NCBI RefSeq assembly: GCF_028435365.1
Contig: NZ_JAGTJJ010000082.1
Span: forward strand, 1-39,898
DNA: 39,898 bases
Reading direction: 5' to 3'
DNA from: Polyangium jinanense
GTDB taxonomy: Bacteria > Myxococcota > Polyangia > Polyangiales > Polyangiaceae
Both the position numbers and the translations under genes were made by a program. The notes beneath the pieces are model-generated. The model saw nothing but the letters and a program-made list of their open reading frames with translations, searched no databases and was not told the DNA's origin. Shown here in pieces: positions 24,241-32,709 of this stretch (the first letter of the stretch is position 1; every line of letters starts with the position of its first letter).

Positions 24241-25962
24241 ATGAACCACGCACCTCCACCGCTCCCTCTCGTCGGGCCCGGGGCGCCCCGCGCGTCCGTG
24301 TCCGAGGTCCTGGCCGCGTTCCTCGCGCGCCTCGGCGTGGAGGTCGGCTACGGGCTCGGCGGCGGCACCATCGTCCCGTTCTGTCATGCGCTCGCGCGGA
24401 GCCGCGTGCGCGTCCTGCACTGCCGGCACGAGTCCGGCGCGGCGTTCGCGGCGCTCGAAGAGAGCCTCGCCCAGGATCGCCCGACCGTGGTCTTCGCGAC
24501 GGCCGGCCCGGGGATCACGAATGCGATCACGGGGCTCGCCGCCGCGCGCATCGAGGGCGCGAAGGTCATCCTCGTCTCCGGCGGCACCTCGCCCTCCCAG
24601 CGCGACCGCGGGGCCGCCCAGGAGACGACCGCAAGAACCCTCCCCGCGGGCCTGCTCTCCGACGGTCCCATCTTCCACTACGCGACGACCCTGGAACATC
24701 CCTCCCAGCTGCCGGTCATCCTCCGAAGACTGATGGTCGGAGCGCGGGCCGTGGAGGGGTTCGTCGCGCACATCCATTTGCCGCTGAGCGTGCAAGAGGC
24801 GATCTTCGAAGGCCCGGTCCTGGCCGACACGGAGGCGCTGCCCGGCCCAGCTCCCTCCGCCGACGCGCTCGATGCCGTGACGAAGATCCTCACGGAAGAG
24901 CCGTGCGCGCTCTGGGTGGGCTTCGGCGCGAGGAAGGCCGTTTCACGGGTACGCGCTCTTGCCGAGCGACGCGCGATGCCCGTGATGTGCTCGCCGCGCG
25001 CCAAGGGTATTTTCCCCGAGGATCACCCGCTCTTCGTCGGGACCACGGGCGTCGGGAGCCACGCGCGGGTCGCGTCGAGCCTCCAGGCGGCGCGCATCCA
25101 GCGAACGCTCGTCCTCGGCACGCGGCTCTGGGAATGCACGTCGTTCTGGCGGCAGGACCTCGTGCCGCCGCGTGGCTTCATCCATGTGGACGTCAATCCC
25201 GCGGTCTTCGGCGCGGCCTATCCGGCCGCGGAGACGCTCGGTGTGCAAGCCGAAATCGGCGTGTTTCTTTCGGCGCTGCTCCCGCGCCTGCCGACGCATG
25301 CAGGAGCGCCGCCCACCCTGCCCCGATTGCCGCGGACGCCGCCGCTCGATCCGCTCACGGAAGGGGCCGTCCGGCCGCGTTTCCTTTTCGAGGCGGTGCA
25401 GCGCGTCGTGGTCGAATCGTCCGACGCGGCCGTGCTCACGGAAGCAGGCAGCGCATTCGTATGGGGCAACCACGTGCTCCGTTTCCAGGAGCCGGGGCGA
25501 TATCGCTCGGGGTTGCATTTCGGATCGATGGGCCACGCGACGACGGGCGTGCTCGGGGCCGCGCACGCGCGGGGCAAGGCGGCGGTCGCGCTCGTGGGCG
25601 ACGGATCGATGCTCATGCTGGAGGAGGTGAGCACGGCCGTGCGATATGGTATCCCGGCGGTCTGGGTGGTGCTGAACGATCGTCAGTACGGTATCGTCGA
25701 GCACGGTATGCGCGCGTCGGGGTACGATCCGGTGGAGACCACGCTGCCCGATACGGATTTTTCGCTCATTGCAAGGGGACTCGGGGCGCTCGGCACGAGG
25801 GTCGAGCGAGAGGGAGAGCTCGAAGCGGCGCTGGGGGAGGCGCTCGCGGCGGGAAAACCCTTCGTGGTGGATGTCCGGGTGGATCCGGAGGAACGACCGC
25901 CCATCACGAGCCGTGTTCGAAGCCTGGAGGCGCAAACCGCCAAGGAGAGCTTTTCCCCATGA
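24241..25962 (+). CDS. Thiamine-diphosphate-dependent enzyme, acetolactate synthase-like
   Basis: The 573-residue protein has the three-domain layout of acetolactate-synthase-type ThDP enzymes. In the N-terminal PYR domain the catalytic Glu is in 'LHCRHESGAAFAALE' (Glu 64), followed by 'ATAGPGITNAITGLAAA'. A middle domain follows (about 190-330). The C-terminal PP domain has the ThDP/Mg motif from GDG (453-455) to 'NDRQYG' (479-484). Such enzymes decarboxylate 2-oxoacids and transfer the resulting acyl anion, giving acyloins, acetolactate or aldehydes. The stop overlaps the start of the KAS III-like gene (ATGA), which suggests a joint pathway rather than branched-chain amino-acid synthesis. 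No ilvN-type regulatory subunit is present. The exact substrates are unknown. Confidence 0.88.
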   Translation: MNHAPPPLPLVGPGAPRASVSEVLAAFLARLGVEVGYGLGGGTIVPFCHALARSRVRVLHCRHESGAAFAALEESLAQDRPTVVFATAGPGITNAITGLAAARIEGAKVILVSGGTSPSQRDRGAAQETTARTLPAGLLSDGPIFHYATTLEHPSQLPVILRRLMVGARAVEGFVAHIHLPLSVQEAIFEGPVLADTEALPGPAPSADALDAVTKILTEEPCALWVGFGARKAVSRVRALAERRAMPVMCSPRAKGIFPEDHPLFVGTTGVGSHARVASSLQAARIQRTLVLGTRLWECTSFWRQDLVPPRGFIHVDVNPAVFGAAYPAAETLGVQAEIGVFLSALLPRLPTHAGAPPTLPRLPRTPPLDPLTEGAVRPRFLFEAVQRVVVESSDAAVLTEAGSAFVWGNHVLRFQEPGRYRSGLHFGSMGHATTGVLGAAHARGKAAVALVGDGSMLMLEEVSTAVRYGIPAVWVVLNDRQYGIVEHGMRASGYDPVETTLPDTDFSLIARGLGALGTRVEREGELEAALGEALAAGKPFVVDVRVDPEERPPITSRVRSLEAQTAKESFSP

Positions 25963-27062
25963 GTACCTCCGCAGGGATGCGATCGCTCGCCATCACGTTC
26001 CCCGGTGGCCTGAAGACGAACGATTACTGGCGCCGCCACTACCCCGAGATGCTCGGCGCGGCCGTGGAAAAACGAAACGTGTGGGCCGCGCCCGAGGAGC
26101 CACGCCAGGCGCCGGACGCGTTCGACGCCGAAATGGCGAAATACCTCGACGACCCGTTCCGCGGCGCAAAAGAGCGACGCGTGCTCCTGCCGCACGAAAA
26201 TGCGCTGGAGCTCGAGACACGCGCCGCGACGATGGCCCTGACGGCTGCGCAGATCGCTCGCTCGGAGGTGGATCTCGTCATCGCGTGCTCGCTCTTTCAC
26301 GACGTGATGGGAATCGGCCATGCCACGTTCCTCGCCGGCGAGCTCGGGCTCACCTCGGCGGCGTGGAACCTCGAGACCGCGTGTTCGGGGGCGTTTGCCG
26401 TTTTCGAGACCGCGTGTGCGCTCGTGCGCGCCGGGCAATACCGGAACGTGCTCGGCGTCGTCTCGTGCACGTATTCGCGATCCGTCGAGGAGCACGACAC
26501 AATGTCGTGGTTTTCGGGCGACGGCGCCGGGGCGTTCGTGGTCTCGGAGGTGCCCGAAGGCGAAGGGCTCGTCGCCTCCGCAATGCTACACAGCGCCGAG
26601 ACGTGCAAGGCCTTCCTGCTCGACGTGGTCGACGATCCGAAGCGCGGCAAGCAGGTCGTGCGACTCCGCTCGGATCGGAGCGCGAGCAAGGTCTTGCGCC
26701 AGGTCTCCGAGCCGTATCTGCGAAAGACGGCGGACATGGCGCTCCAGAAAGCGGGGCTCCGGATGTCGGACGTCGACTGGCTCGTCGTGAACACGCCGAC
26801 CGCGTGGTATGCCTCGTTTTGCGCGCGTGTCCTCGATTTCGATCGAGCGCGCACCATCGATACGTTCCCGCGGTATGCGAACTGCGGCCCCGCGCTGATG
26901 CCCGTGAACCTGTACACGGCCGCGGCCGAACTGCCGATCCGGCGCGGGGATCTCGTATTGCTCCATACCGTGGGCAGCGCGTCGAGCTCGGGCTCGGCCC
27001 TCGTTCGCTGGGGCGACGTGGCGCTCGGCCCTGCGCCAGGTCTACCCATCGAGGTTTTGTAG
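25959..27062 (+). CDS. KAS III-like ketoacyl synthase/acyltransferase with atypical active site
   Basis: The 367-residue protein has the thiolase/KAS III fold. The nucleophilic Cys 142 sits in 'NLETACSGAFAVFETA', 'WFSGDGAGAFVVSE' lies near 184-197, and the conserved Asn 308 is in 'RYANCGPALMP'. The usual 'PHQAN' motif that supplies the catalytic His is replaced by 'NTPTAWY' (278-284), so one decarboxylation residue of the Cys-His-Asn triad is missing. Enzymes of this kind often act as acyltransferases onto hydroxyl or other acceptors instead of condensing malonyl-ACP. Coupled to the upstream ThDP enzyme by ATGA overlap, it may acylate or extend that product. No acyl carrier protein or cyclase is nearby. 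Confidence 0.85.
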   Translation: MSTSAGMRSLAITFPGGLKTNDYWRRHYPEMLGAAVEKRNVWAAPEEPRQAPDAFDAEMAKYLDDPFRGAKERRVLLPHENALELETRAATMALTAAQIARSEVDLVIACSLFHDVMGIGHATFLAGELGLTSAAWNLETACSGAFAVFETACALVRAGQYRNVLGVVSCTYSRSVEEHDTMSWFSGDGAGAFVVSEVPEGEGLVASAMLHSAETCKAFLLDVVDDPKRGKQVVRLRSDRSASKVLRQVSEPYLRKTADMALQKAGLRMSDVDWLVVNTPTAWYASFCARVLDFDRARTIDTFPRYANCGPALMPVNLYTAAAELPIRRGDLVLLHTVGSASSSGSALVRWGDVALGPAPGLPIEVL

Positions 27063-27126
27063 GGTCGCCGAAAGGTACCCCCGAACACGCATCGAACGGG
27101 TGCTTTTCCGCGGACGATTCTCCTGC

Positions 27127-27132
27127 TAGCGT
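27127..27132 (+). promoter_or_regulatory. Possible -10 box before the GTG start at 27141
   Basis: TAGCGT ends 8 bases before the GTG start and equals the -10 box of the LodA-like gene, in nearly the same position relative to the start codon. No good -35 box is visible 16-18 bases upstream, so this is tentative. Confidence 0.25.
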
Positions 27133-27140
27133 TCGAGGCT

Positions 27141-27617
27141 GTGGAGATCGTCTACGACCAACCTGCCGTCGCCATCGGGTGGCGTCCCCCCGTGCTCGTC
27201 GTGTGGTGGAAGCAGGCGCCGACGCTGCCCGCGGCCGTCCAGGTGAACGAGCGCGCGTCGAAAATCATGACGACGCATCCGGGCGGAAGCATCTTCATCG
27301 TGCTCACGAGCGCCGACCACGGGGCGCCCGAGCGCGCCGCGGCGAACGCGCTCGGTCAGGCGACACGCGCGCTCGAGAAGCACATCCTGGCGCACGCGTT
27401 CGTGATCGAGGGTCAGGGCCTGAAAGCGGGAGCGATCCGCGCGACCGTGAAGACGCTGCAGTCGCTCACGCGCGTGATTTTTCCGTGGACCATCGCGTCG
27501 AGCACGGAAGAGGGCATCCTGTGGGTCGCGCGCAAGGCGAAATTCCTCAGCGAGGAAGAGGCGCAGGTCATCCTCGCGGACGTCAAGGCCATGAAAGCGG
27601 CCACGGCGAAGAGCTGA
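27141..27617 (+). CDS. Small STAS/SpoIIAA-like protein, unknown
   Basis: The 158-residue cytoplasmic protein starts with GTG. The pattern of alternating beta strands and helices resembles the STAS/SpoIIAA-like superfamily common in myxobacteria: 'PPVLVVWWKQAPTLPAAVQVN', then 'GGSIFIVLTS', a helix with 'AANALGQATRALEKHI', then 'HAFVIEGQGLKAGAI'. The match is one of overall pattern and no diagnostic motif is seen. Such small proteins can act as regulators or scaffolds. No Shine-Dalgarno precedes the GTG. It stands alone between the biosynthetic pair and the MORN-like gene. Confidence 0.6.
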   Translation: MEIVYDQPAVAIGWRPPVLVVWWKQAPTLPAAVQVNERASKIMTTHPGGSIFIVLTSADHGAPERAAANALGQATRALEKHILAHAFVIEGQGLKAGAIRATVKTLQSLTRVIFPWTIASSTEEGILWVARKAKFLSEEEAQVILADVKAMKAATAKS

Positions 27618-27639
27618 ACGAGGCAAAAGCGACGGAATG

Positions 27640-27668
27640 TTGACGCCCCACTGTGGGGCGGGTAGCGG
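27640..27668 (+). promoter_or_regulatory. Promoter with a palindrome in the spacer, before the MORN-like gene
   Basis: TTGACG (27640-27645) and TAGCGG (27663-27668) are 17 bases apart, and the GTG start follows after 6 bases with no Shine-Dalgarno. Nearly the whole spacer is an inverted repeat, CGCCCCA-CTG-TGGGGCG (27644-27660). This placement is typical of an operator bound by a dimeric repressor or MerR-type regulator. A terminator is less likely because no T-run follows. Confidence 0.5.
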
Positions 27669-27674
27669 GACGAC

Positions 27675-28358
27675 GTGGCACCTCGGTACCGCTCGTTCAT
27701 TCCGAAGACCGCGTTCGAGCGTGTGATCGCGTGGTATCCGAGCGGGGCGAAGGAGCGGGCCGAGTATCTCGTCGGCGACGAGGTGGTCGGCGAGCGCTCT
27801 TTCCACGAGACGGGCGAGCCGTACTCGGAGAAACCCCTCCGGCGAGGAAAATCGCACGGGACCGAGTACGATTGGTACGAGCCCGGGGTTCTCACCTTCG
27901 CAGAGCCGCACGTGGATGGCCTGCCACACGGGACCGCCAAGCAATGGATCGACGGGAAGCTCATCGGGACGTACGAGATGGTCCACGGGACCGGAATCGA
28001 TCTCTGGTGGCAGCTCGACGGCGACGGCACGCGGCGCCTCACGGAGGTATGTTACTTCCGCGACGGCCGCCCGGATGGCTTCCGATGGTGGCTCGTTGAT
28101 GAGGAGCGCCGCGTCTTCTGGGAGAGCCATTACAAGCAGGGCCAGCTCCACGGCGTCGAGCGTGAGTGGAACCCAGGGCGATGGAGACTGAAGCGAGGAT
28201 TCCCGAAGTACTGGGTGAACGGCAAGCAGGTCTCGAAGCGGGCGTATCTTGCCGCCTGCAAACGAGACCCGACCCTCCCGCCATTCCGGAACGAAGACAA
28301 TGCCCCCGAGCGGCAGTTCCCCCCCGAAATCGTGAAGGTGCTCGGCCCGAGGGCATGA
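27675..28358 (+). CDS. MORN-repeat-like protein
   Basis: The 227-residue protein has a series of short beta-hairpin repeats of the MORN_2/YwqK type: 'VIAWYPSGAKERAEYLVGD', 'GKSHGTEYDWYEPG', 'DGLPHGTAKQWIDGKLIG', 'DGRPDGFRWWLVDE' and 'QGQLHGVEREWNPG'. The repeated 'G-x-x-H/D-G' turn followed by aromatic residues is the signature. The family has protein- or lipid-binding roles and includes the proposed antitoxin YwqK, but no partner toxin is seen here. The start is GTG and sits directly behind the promoter. Its end lies six bases from the convergent diiron-protein gene. Confidence 0.75.
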   Translation: MAPRYRSFIPKTAFERVIAWYPSGAKERAEYLVGDEVVGERSFHETGEPYSEKPLRRGKSHGTEYDWYEPGVLTFAEPHVDGLPHGTAKQWIDGKLIGTYEMVHGTGIDLWWQLDGDGTRRLTEVCYFRDGRPDGFRWWLVDEERRVFWESHYKQGQLHGVEREWNPGRWRLKRGFPKYWVNGKQVSKRAYLAACKRDPTLPPFRNEDNAPERQFPPEIVKVLGPRA

Positions 28359-28364
28359 CGAAAG

Positions 28365-29909
28365 TCAAGCCGCGCCGCGCTCGCTCGGAATGCCGAGCTT
28401 GTTCGAGCGCGCGGCCTCGAGTGATATCGTGAGCTGCTCCTCCAGCGCGTCGAAGATCGTCTCGACCATGCCAATGGCCACGTCGCGCTCGCCCGTGGTG
28501 ATGCGCTCGCTCGTGATGAAGGCTTTTCGCGGGAGACGCTCGCCGCGCGCTCCATGCGCCGCGTCGTGCCGGTCGCAGAGATAATCGAGCCGGATGCCCC
28601 GCTCCTTCTCCACCACCTCCGCGAGCTTTTTCACGTTCTCGAAGAACGCGTGCCCGCTCGCCTCCATGGCCGCGACGAACCAGAACAGCATCGCCGGATC
28701 GCGATGGCCCATGGCGAGCTTCGCGAACGTCGCGAGGTTTTTCCGGTGCGTCTCGACCTGCGGATCGAGGAACAGGAACTTCAGCGTGTCCTTCGCCTTC
28801 CAGCCGAGGACCTCATCCATCCCGAGCACCTGCCAGTCGTGCAGGAAGAGCGCGCTGTGCGTCTCCAGGTCGTCGCACCATTCGTTGATGCGCTGCTCCT
28901 TCGGCGTGCTCGGCTCGGGGTAACGGACCGCGTATCGGTTCAGATCGCGGTAGCCCATGATGTCGGGCACCCAGAGCGGGAGGAACCGCATGAGCTTTTC
29001 CCGCGGCGAGACGCCCGTCTCGTCGCGCAGCCACGCATAAAACGGATGCCGCGCCGCCTGCGCTTTGCGCTCCTCGATGACACGAAGGACATCCTCGTGA
29101 TAAAGCGCCATCGGCTGTTCGAGCTCGACCTCGTACGAAGGCCGCTCGGTCGGCTCGGTTTGCGCGCGCGGCGCGAGGGCTTCGCCTTGTGGCCTTCGCG
29201 GGAGCCGGCCCGGCTGCATGTACGTGCGCCCGTATTCCAGGAAGCAATCGTGGACCTCTTCGAAGAGGTCGAACATGCGGTTCGCCAATCGCATCGCCAG
29301 CGGCCGCTGCCGCTCGTCGAGGACCTCGTCGTCGAAGACGCCCTTGGATCCCCAGACGAACCCCGGCTCCCGATCGAGGTGGTGATTGCCGAAGTAGATG
29401 TACCGGAGCCCCGTCTTCGCCTCGATCTCGCTCGCGACCTTCGCCAGGTGGTAGAAGAACGCGTTCCCCGCGGCCTCGCCGGCCTCCGAGTGCGCGAAGC
29501 GGACGAGCGGATCGCCCGCGTCCTCGACGTCGAGCCGGCCGAACTCCAGGACGAAATAACGGAATCGCTCGTTCTCCTTCGAGAGGAAGAGCCACCAGAG
29601 CATGTCGCTCGCGCGAAAGCCGAGGCGCTCGTCGAGCTTCATCTTGCTCCAGTCCTCGAGGAAGAGCCGCGAGTGCGTCTCATCCTCGCGCGTGCCGCCG
29701 TTCAGCGCCTCCTCGAAGCGGTTGCGAGGCTTCGGGAAGCGGATGAAATACCGGCTCGCGTCGCGGAAGTTCATCACGAACACGGTCATGATGGGCGCGA
29801 TCAGGACCTTGTCCTCGAGCGGCACCGCGTCGGAATGCAGCCAATCGAAGAACGGGTGCGACAGGATGCGTTCCCACCGCGCCGCCTTGAGCTTCATGAA
29901 CTCCTTCAT
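28365..29909 (-). CDS. Tandem heme-oxygenase-like (diiron) domain protein
   Basis: The 514-residue protein consists of two homologous halves, about 12-225 and 280-505. Both have a 'HPFxxWL' start (His 18 and His 288), a tyrosine-rich 'RYFIRFPKP'/'RYAVRYPEP' segment, an 'ETHSxLFLxDW' motif (Glu 77/His 79 and Glu 349/His 351), and a later 'EAAGNAFF'/'EASGHAFF' motif. This helical pattern fits the heme-oxygenase-like diiron oxidase/oxygenase superfamily. Metal binding is likely, but all ligands cannot be fixed by eye. The linker between halves is charged and Pro-rich. The start is set by AAAGGAGG 7 bases before the ATG. The function is unknown; the domain pair suggests an intramolecular dimer. 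Confidence 0.75.
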   Translation of the reverse strand: MKEFMKLKAARWERILSHPFFDWLHSDAVPLEDKVLIAPIMTVFVMNFRDASRYFIRFPKPRNRFEEALNGGTREDETHSRLFLEDWSKMKLDERLGFRASDMLWWLFLSKENERFRYFVLEFGRLDVEDAGDPLVRFAHSEAGEAAGNAFFYHLAKVASEIEAKTGLRYIYFGNHHLDREPGFVWGSKGVFDDEVLDERQRPLAMRLANRMFDLFEEVHDCFLEYGRTYMQPGRLPRRPQGEALAPRAQTEPTERPSYEVELEQPMALYHEDVLRVIEERKAQAARHPFYAWLRDETGVSPREKLMRFLPLWVPDIMGYRDLNRYAVRYPEPSTPKEQRINEWCDDLETHSALFLHDWQVLGMDEVLGWKAKDTLKFLFLDPQVETHRKNLATFAKLAMGHRDPAMLFWFVAAMEASGHAFFENVKKLAEVVEKERGIRLDYLCDRHDAAHGARGERLPRKAFITSERITTGERDVAIGMVETIFDALEEQLTISLEAARSNKLGIPSERGAA

Positions 29910-29930
29910 TGTAGGCCTCCTTTGCCTTGG

Positions 29931-29942
29931 GTCCGATCGGAC
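29931..29942. promoter_or_regulatory. Perfect 12-base palindrome in the divergent promoter region
   Basis: GTCCGATCGGAC lies between the AAAGGAGG of the diiron-protein gene and a possible minus-strand -10 (TAGACT, complement of 29944-29949). This is a plausible operator position. No -35 match was found, so this stays a candidate. Confidence 0.3.
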
Positions 29943-30104
29943 GAGTCTATCACGAGCAGAAATCGAAGGAGGCCCCCGAAGAGCCGCCGAAACGGCCAGC
30001 CGAAGGAGGTAGGAGCGCTGCCCCACATCCCGCGCGTGATCTCCCCTTGCCTCGCGCCTCGCCTTCCGCCTATTCTCCCTCGCCCCCTCCGTCTGGAGAA
30101 ACCT

Positions 30105-30983
30105 GTGTCCCTGCTCATCGATCCGGAGATCGCCGCCCGCGTCGACCGCCTGGAGCTCCCGTTCAACGCCTACGGTGTCGATCCTTACGGCACCACGAAG
30201 CAGCACCTCGCCCGGCTGTTCACGGTCTTCCGTTTCCTCTACCGCCATTACTTCACCGTCGGCGTCGAGGGCGTCGAGCACGTCCCCGCCCGCGGCCGCG
30301 CCATGCTCGTCGGCAACCACTCGGGCGGCATCGCGATCGACGGCGCCATGGTGATCACGTCCTGCTTCTTCGAGCTCGAGCCCCCCCGGCTCGCTCAGGG
30401 CATGGCCGAGAAGTTCATGGCGAAAACGCCGTTCATGGGGCTCTTGGCCACGCGCAGCGGGCAGCTCACCGGGCTCGTCGAGACGGCCGAGCACCTGCTG
30501 CACGACGAGCGCCTGCTCATGATCTTCCCCGAGGGCGCCCGCGGCACGGCGAAGCTTTATCCCGAGCGCAACACGCTCGTCCAATTCGGATCGGGCTTCA
30601 TGCGCCTCGCCATGAAGACGCGGACGCCCATCATTCCGTTCGGGTTCGTCGGCGGCGGCGAGGCCATTCCCACGATCGCAAATTCGTATGCCCTCGGAAA
30701 GCTGCTCGGCGCGCCCTACGTCCCGATCACGCCCTGGGGCGTCGCGCTCCCGGCGCCGGTGCGGCTCGAGCTCACGTATTCCGCGCCCATGAAGTTCGAA
30801 GGGACGGGGACCGAAGAAGACGAGGTCATCGAGGGATACGTGGAGCAGGTGAAGCAGCGGATCGCCGGCCTCATCGAGGTGGGCAGGGAAAGGCGGCGCA
30901 AGGCGCTCGCCTGGTCGCGCGACGCGGAGGACGAGGCCCGGATCGAGGGTGAGACGGGCGGCACGAAGGAGGAGCAGCGATGA
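30105..30983 (+). CDS. Lysophospholipid acyltransferase-like protein (PlsC superfamily)
   Basis: The 292-residue protein starts with GTG behind GGAGAA. The acyltransferase fold is indicated by '[16 protein letters not shown]' (68-82), which carries the His 72 block, and '[10 protein letters not shown]' (141-150), which binds the glycerol phosphate-type acceptor. In the classical family the first block is H-x4-D. Here the Asp is six residues from His (Asp 79), as in more distant LPLAT branches. It would transfer a fatty acyl chain to a lysophospholipid or other lipid alcohol at the inner membrane face. Its stop overlaps the start of the SDR gene (ATGA), forming a two-gene unit divergent from the diiron protein. 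Confidence 0.85.
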   Translation: MSLLIDPEIAARVDRLELPFNAYGVDPYGTTKQHLARLFTVFRFLYRHYFTVGVEGVEHVPARGRAMLVGNHSGGIAIDGAMVITSCFFELEPPRLAQGMAEKFMAKTPFMGLLATRSGQLTGLVETAEHLLHDERLLMIFPEGARGTAKLYPERNTLVQFGSGFMRLAMKTRTPIIPFGFVGGGEAIPTIANSYALGKLLGAPYVPITPWGVALPAPVRLELTYSAPMKFEGTGTEEDEVIEGYVEQVKQRIAGLIEVGRERRRKALAWSRDAEDEARIEGETGGTKEEQR

Positions 30984-31906
30984 GGGTTCTCATTCCCGGA
31001 ATCGGGGGCGTGCTCGGTCAGCGCGTCGCGCGCCGCCTGCTCGAGCAGGGGCACGAGGTCATCGGAATCGATCGCCGGCCATGGCCCGACGCGCCGCCCG
31101 GAATCGAGCTCCACAACGTGGACATCCGCAAGCGCGCGGCCGAGGACGTCTTCCGCAAGCGGCGGCCGCAGGCGGTCATTCACATGGCCACGGTCACGCA
31201 CCTCGTCGAGAAGACCGCCGAGCGCTACAAGATCAACCTCGGCGGCACGCGCGCCGTCTTCGAGCATTGCCGCGACTGGGGCGTCGAGCACGCAATCTTC
31301 GTCGGAAGGCACACCTATTACGGCGCGGCCGCCGATTCGCCGCTTTATCACAAGGAAGAGGACCCGCCGATGGCGGTGACCACCTTCCCGGAGCTCTCCG
31401 ACCTCGTCGCGGCCGATCTGTATGCGTGCACGGCGCTCTGGCGGCTGCCGAACATGCGCACGACGGTCCTCAGAATGGTGTACACGCTCGGGCCCACGGG
31501 GCACGGGACGCTGGCCACGTTCCTGCGCGGGCGGCATGTGCCCATGGTCCTCGGCTTCGATCCGCTCTTTCATTTCATGCACGAGGAGGACGTGACGACG
31601 GCGATCTGCCTCGCGCTGGAGAAACGGGTGCAGGGCGTCTACAACGTCGCGGGGCCGCAGCCGGTGCCGCTCTCCGTGGTCGTTCGCGGGACCGGGCGGA
31701 CGCCCATTCCGCTTCCCGAGTTCGCCTTCCGCGCCGCGCTCGGCCGCTTCGGTTTGCCACGCCTGCCGCCGGGCGCGCTCGCGCACATCATGTATCCGGT
31801 CGTGGTCGATAGCGAGGCGTTCCGCGCGGCCACAGGGTTCGTCCACCAGGTGGACGAGGTCCGGGCGATGGAAGAATTTCGGAACGCATTCCCCGTGCGG
31901 GGATAG
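30980..31906 (+). CDS. NAD(P)-binding extended SDR (epimerase/dehydratase-like) lacking YxxxK
   Basis: The 308-residue protein has a Rossmann start, '[20 protein letters not shown]' (3-22), and an acidic residue after beta-2 ('IGIDRR'). 'VIHMATVTH' and '[15 protein letters not shown]' complete the extended-SDR N-terminal pattern. The Ser/Thr site is kept ('GRHTYYG', Thr 112). The Tyr-x3-Lys catalytic pair, however, is replaced by 'FPELSD' (136-141). The nucleotide is probably bound, but ordinary epimerase or dehydratase chemistry is doubtful. It may be a lipid- or sugar-linked redox sensor or an atypical reductase. It is coupled to the acyltransferase gene. Confidence 0.85.
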   Translation: MRVLIPGIGGVLGQRVARRLLEQGHEVIGIDRRPWPDAPPGIELHNVDIRKRAAEDVFRKRRPQAVIHMATVTHLVEKTAERYKINLGGTRAVFEHCRDWGVEHAIFVGRHTYYGAAADSPLYHKEEDPPMAVTTFPELSDLVAADLYACTALWRLPNMRTTVLRMVYTLGPTGHGTLATFLRGRHVPMVLGFDPLFHFMHEEDVTTAICLALEKRVQGVYNVAGPQPVPLSVVVRGTGRTPIPLPEFAFRAALGRFGLPRLPPGALAHIMYPVVVDSEAFRAATGFVHQVDEVRAMEEFRNAFPVRG

Positions 31907-31913
31907 GGCGGGA

Positions 31914-31962
31914 ACCAAAACAAAAACGCGGGCGCGCCCATTCTTCGGGAGCGCGCCCCGCG
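31914..31962 (-). terminator. Rho-independent terminator of the Cys-rich lipoprotein gene
   Basis: On the minus strand a GC hairpin (arms GCGGGGCGCGC and GCGCGCCCGC, a loop of about a dozen bases) is followed by TTTTTGTTTT (complement of 31917-31926). It lies directly after the stop of the gene at 31973. On the plus strand the hairpin is followed by A rather than T, so it should work in one direction only. Confidence 0.75.
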
Positions 31963-31972
31963 GAAAAACATT

Positions 31973-32665
31973 TCACTGGCAAACGCCGCCGAGGCACTTG
32001 CCGCTCAGGCATTCGATGCCCTTCGTGCACGCCTGCGTGGCGACGTTCTTGCACGCGCCCTTGCCATCGCAGACGGAGACGCCGCCGCCACACGCGCGGT
32101 CCTCGTGGGTCTCGTTCTCCGGGACGTAGGCGCAAATGCCCACGGAGCCTTCGAGGTCACAGCGGATACACGCGGCGCCACACGCCTCGTTGCAGCACAC
32201 GCCGCCCGAGCAGAAGCCGGTCGCGCAATCGCCTTCCTTTCCGCAGGCGAGGCCCTGGGTGCACGGAGCGCAGGAGCCGCCGCAGTCGACGTCGGTCTCG
32301 TAGCCGTTGCGGACGCCGTCGCTGCAGCTCACGCACGCGCCCATGACGCAAGATTGGCCCGCGGCCGCGTCGCATTGCGGTCCACACGTGCTGCGCGCGC
32401 CCGGGAGCACCTCCTCACAGGTCCAGCAGATCTCGACCTCGCACGCGGTATCGCAGCCGTCGCCCGGCGCCGTATTGCCGTCGTCGCACGCTTCCTTGCC
32501 CTGGCGGAGGCTGTCCCCGCAGCGCGTCTCGAGCGCGCTGACACCCAGGTCGGGCCCGGACGGCACGAGATCCTCGAGGAATTCGCCCTCGACCATGCAG
32601 CCGTAGCCGGAAAGTGCGCAAGCCACGATCCACAAGAAACCCCGTTCAACGTGTTTACGCGCCAT
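31973..32665 (-). CDS. Cys-rich lipoprotein with 'CDDGN' and 'DGxxNGxETDVDCGG' repeats
   Basis: The 230-residue protein has a signal peptide and a probable lipobox (SGYGC, Cys 23). The mature part carries the myxobacterial disulfide-rich modules 'CGDSLRQGKEACDDGNTAPGD' and 'DGVRNGYETDVDCGGSCAPC', followed by CxxGxC-type repeats to the C-terminus. More than thirty cysteines make a disulfide-braced extracellular protein likely. No catalytic motif is seen. It lies 44 bases behind the minus-strand gene at 32710-33213, and the two may form an operon ended by the strong terminator after this gene. Confidence 0.82.
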   Translation of the reverse strand: MARKHVERGFLWIVACALSGYGCMVEGEFLEDLVPSGPDLGVSALETRCGDSLRQGKEACDDGNTAPGDGCDTACEVEICWTCEEVLPGARSTCGPQCDAAAGQSCVMGACVSCSDGVRNGYETDVDCGGSCAPCTQGLACGKEGDCATGFCSGGVCCNEACGAACIRCDLEGSVGICAYVPENETHEDRACGGGVSVCDGKGACKNVATQACTKGIECLSGKCLGGVCQ

Positions 32666-32709
32666 GACGACACACCCCCGAAAAAGTTAGAGCCGGATGT
32701 ACGCCTCGG

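Noticed and set aside
24120..25958. Long open upstream extension (about 610 codons) in frame with the KAS III-like gene
   Set aside because: It is an Arg/Gly/Ala-rich shadow frame over the ThDP-enzyme gene. The KAS III domain has its own start with ATGA overlap.
28554..30104. Plus-strand frame open for about 517 codons upstream of the acyltransferase
   Set aside because: It is antisense to the diiron-domain gene, has no recognisable domain, and the GTG at 30105 begins the acyltransferase family sequence.
31927..31962. Same hairpin as a terminator for the plus-strand SDR gene
   Set aside because: On the plus strand it is followed by GGAAAAA rather than T residues, so only minus-strand function is supported.
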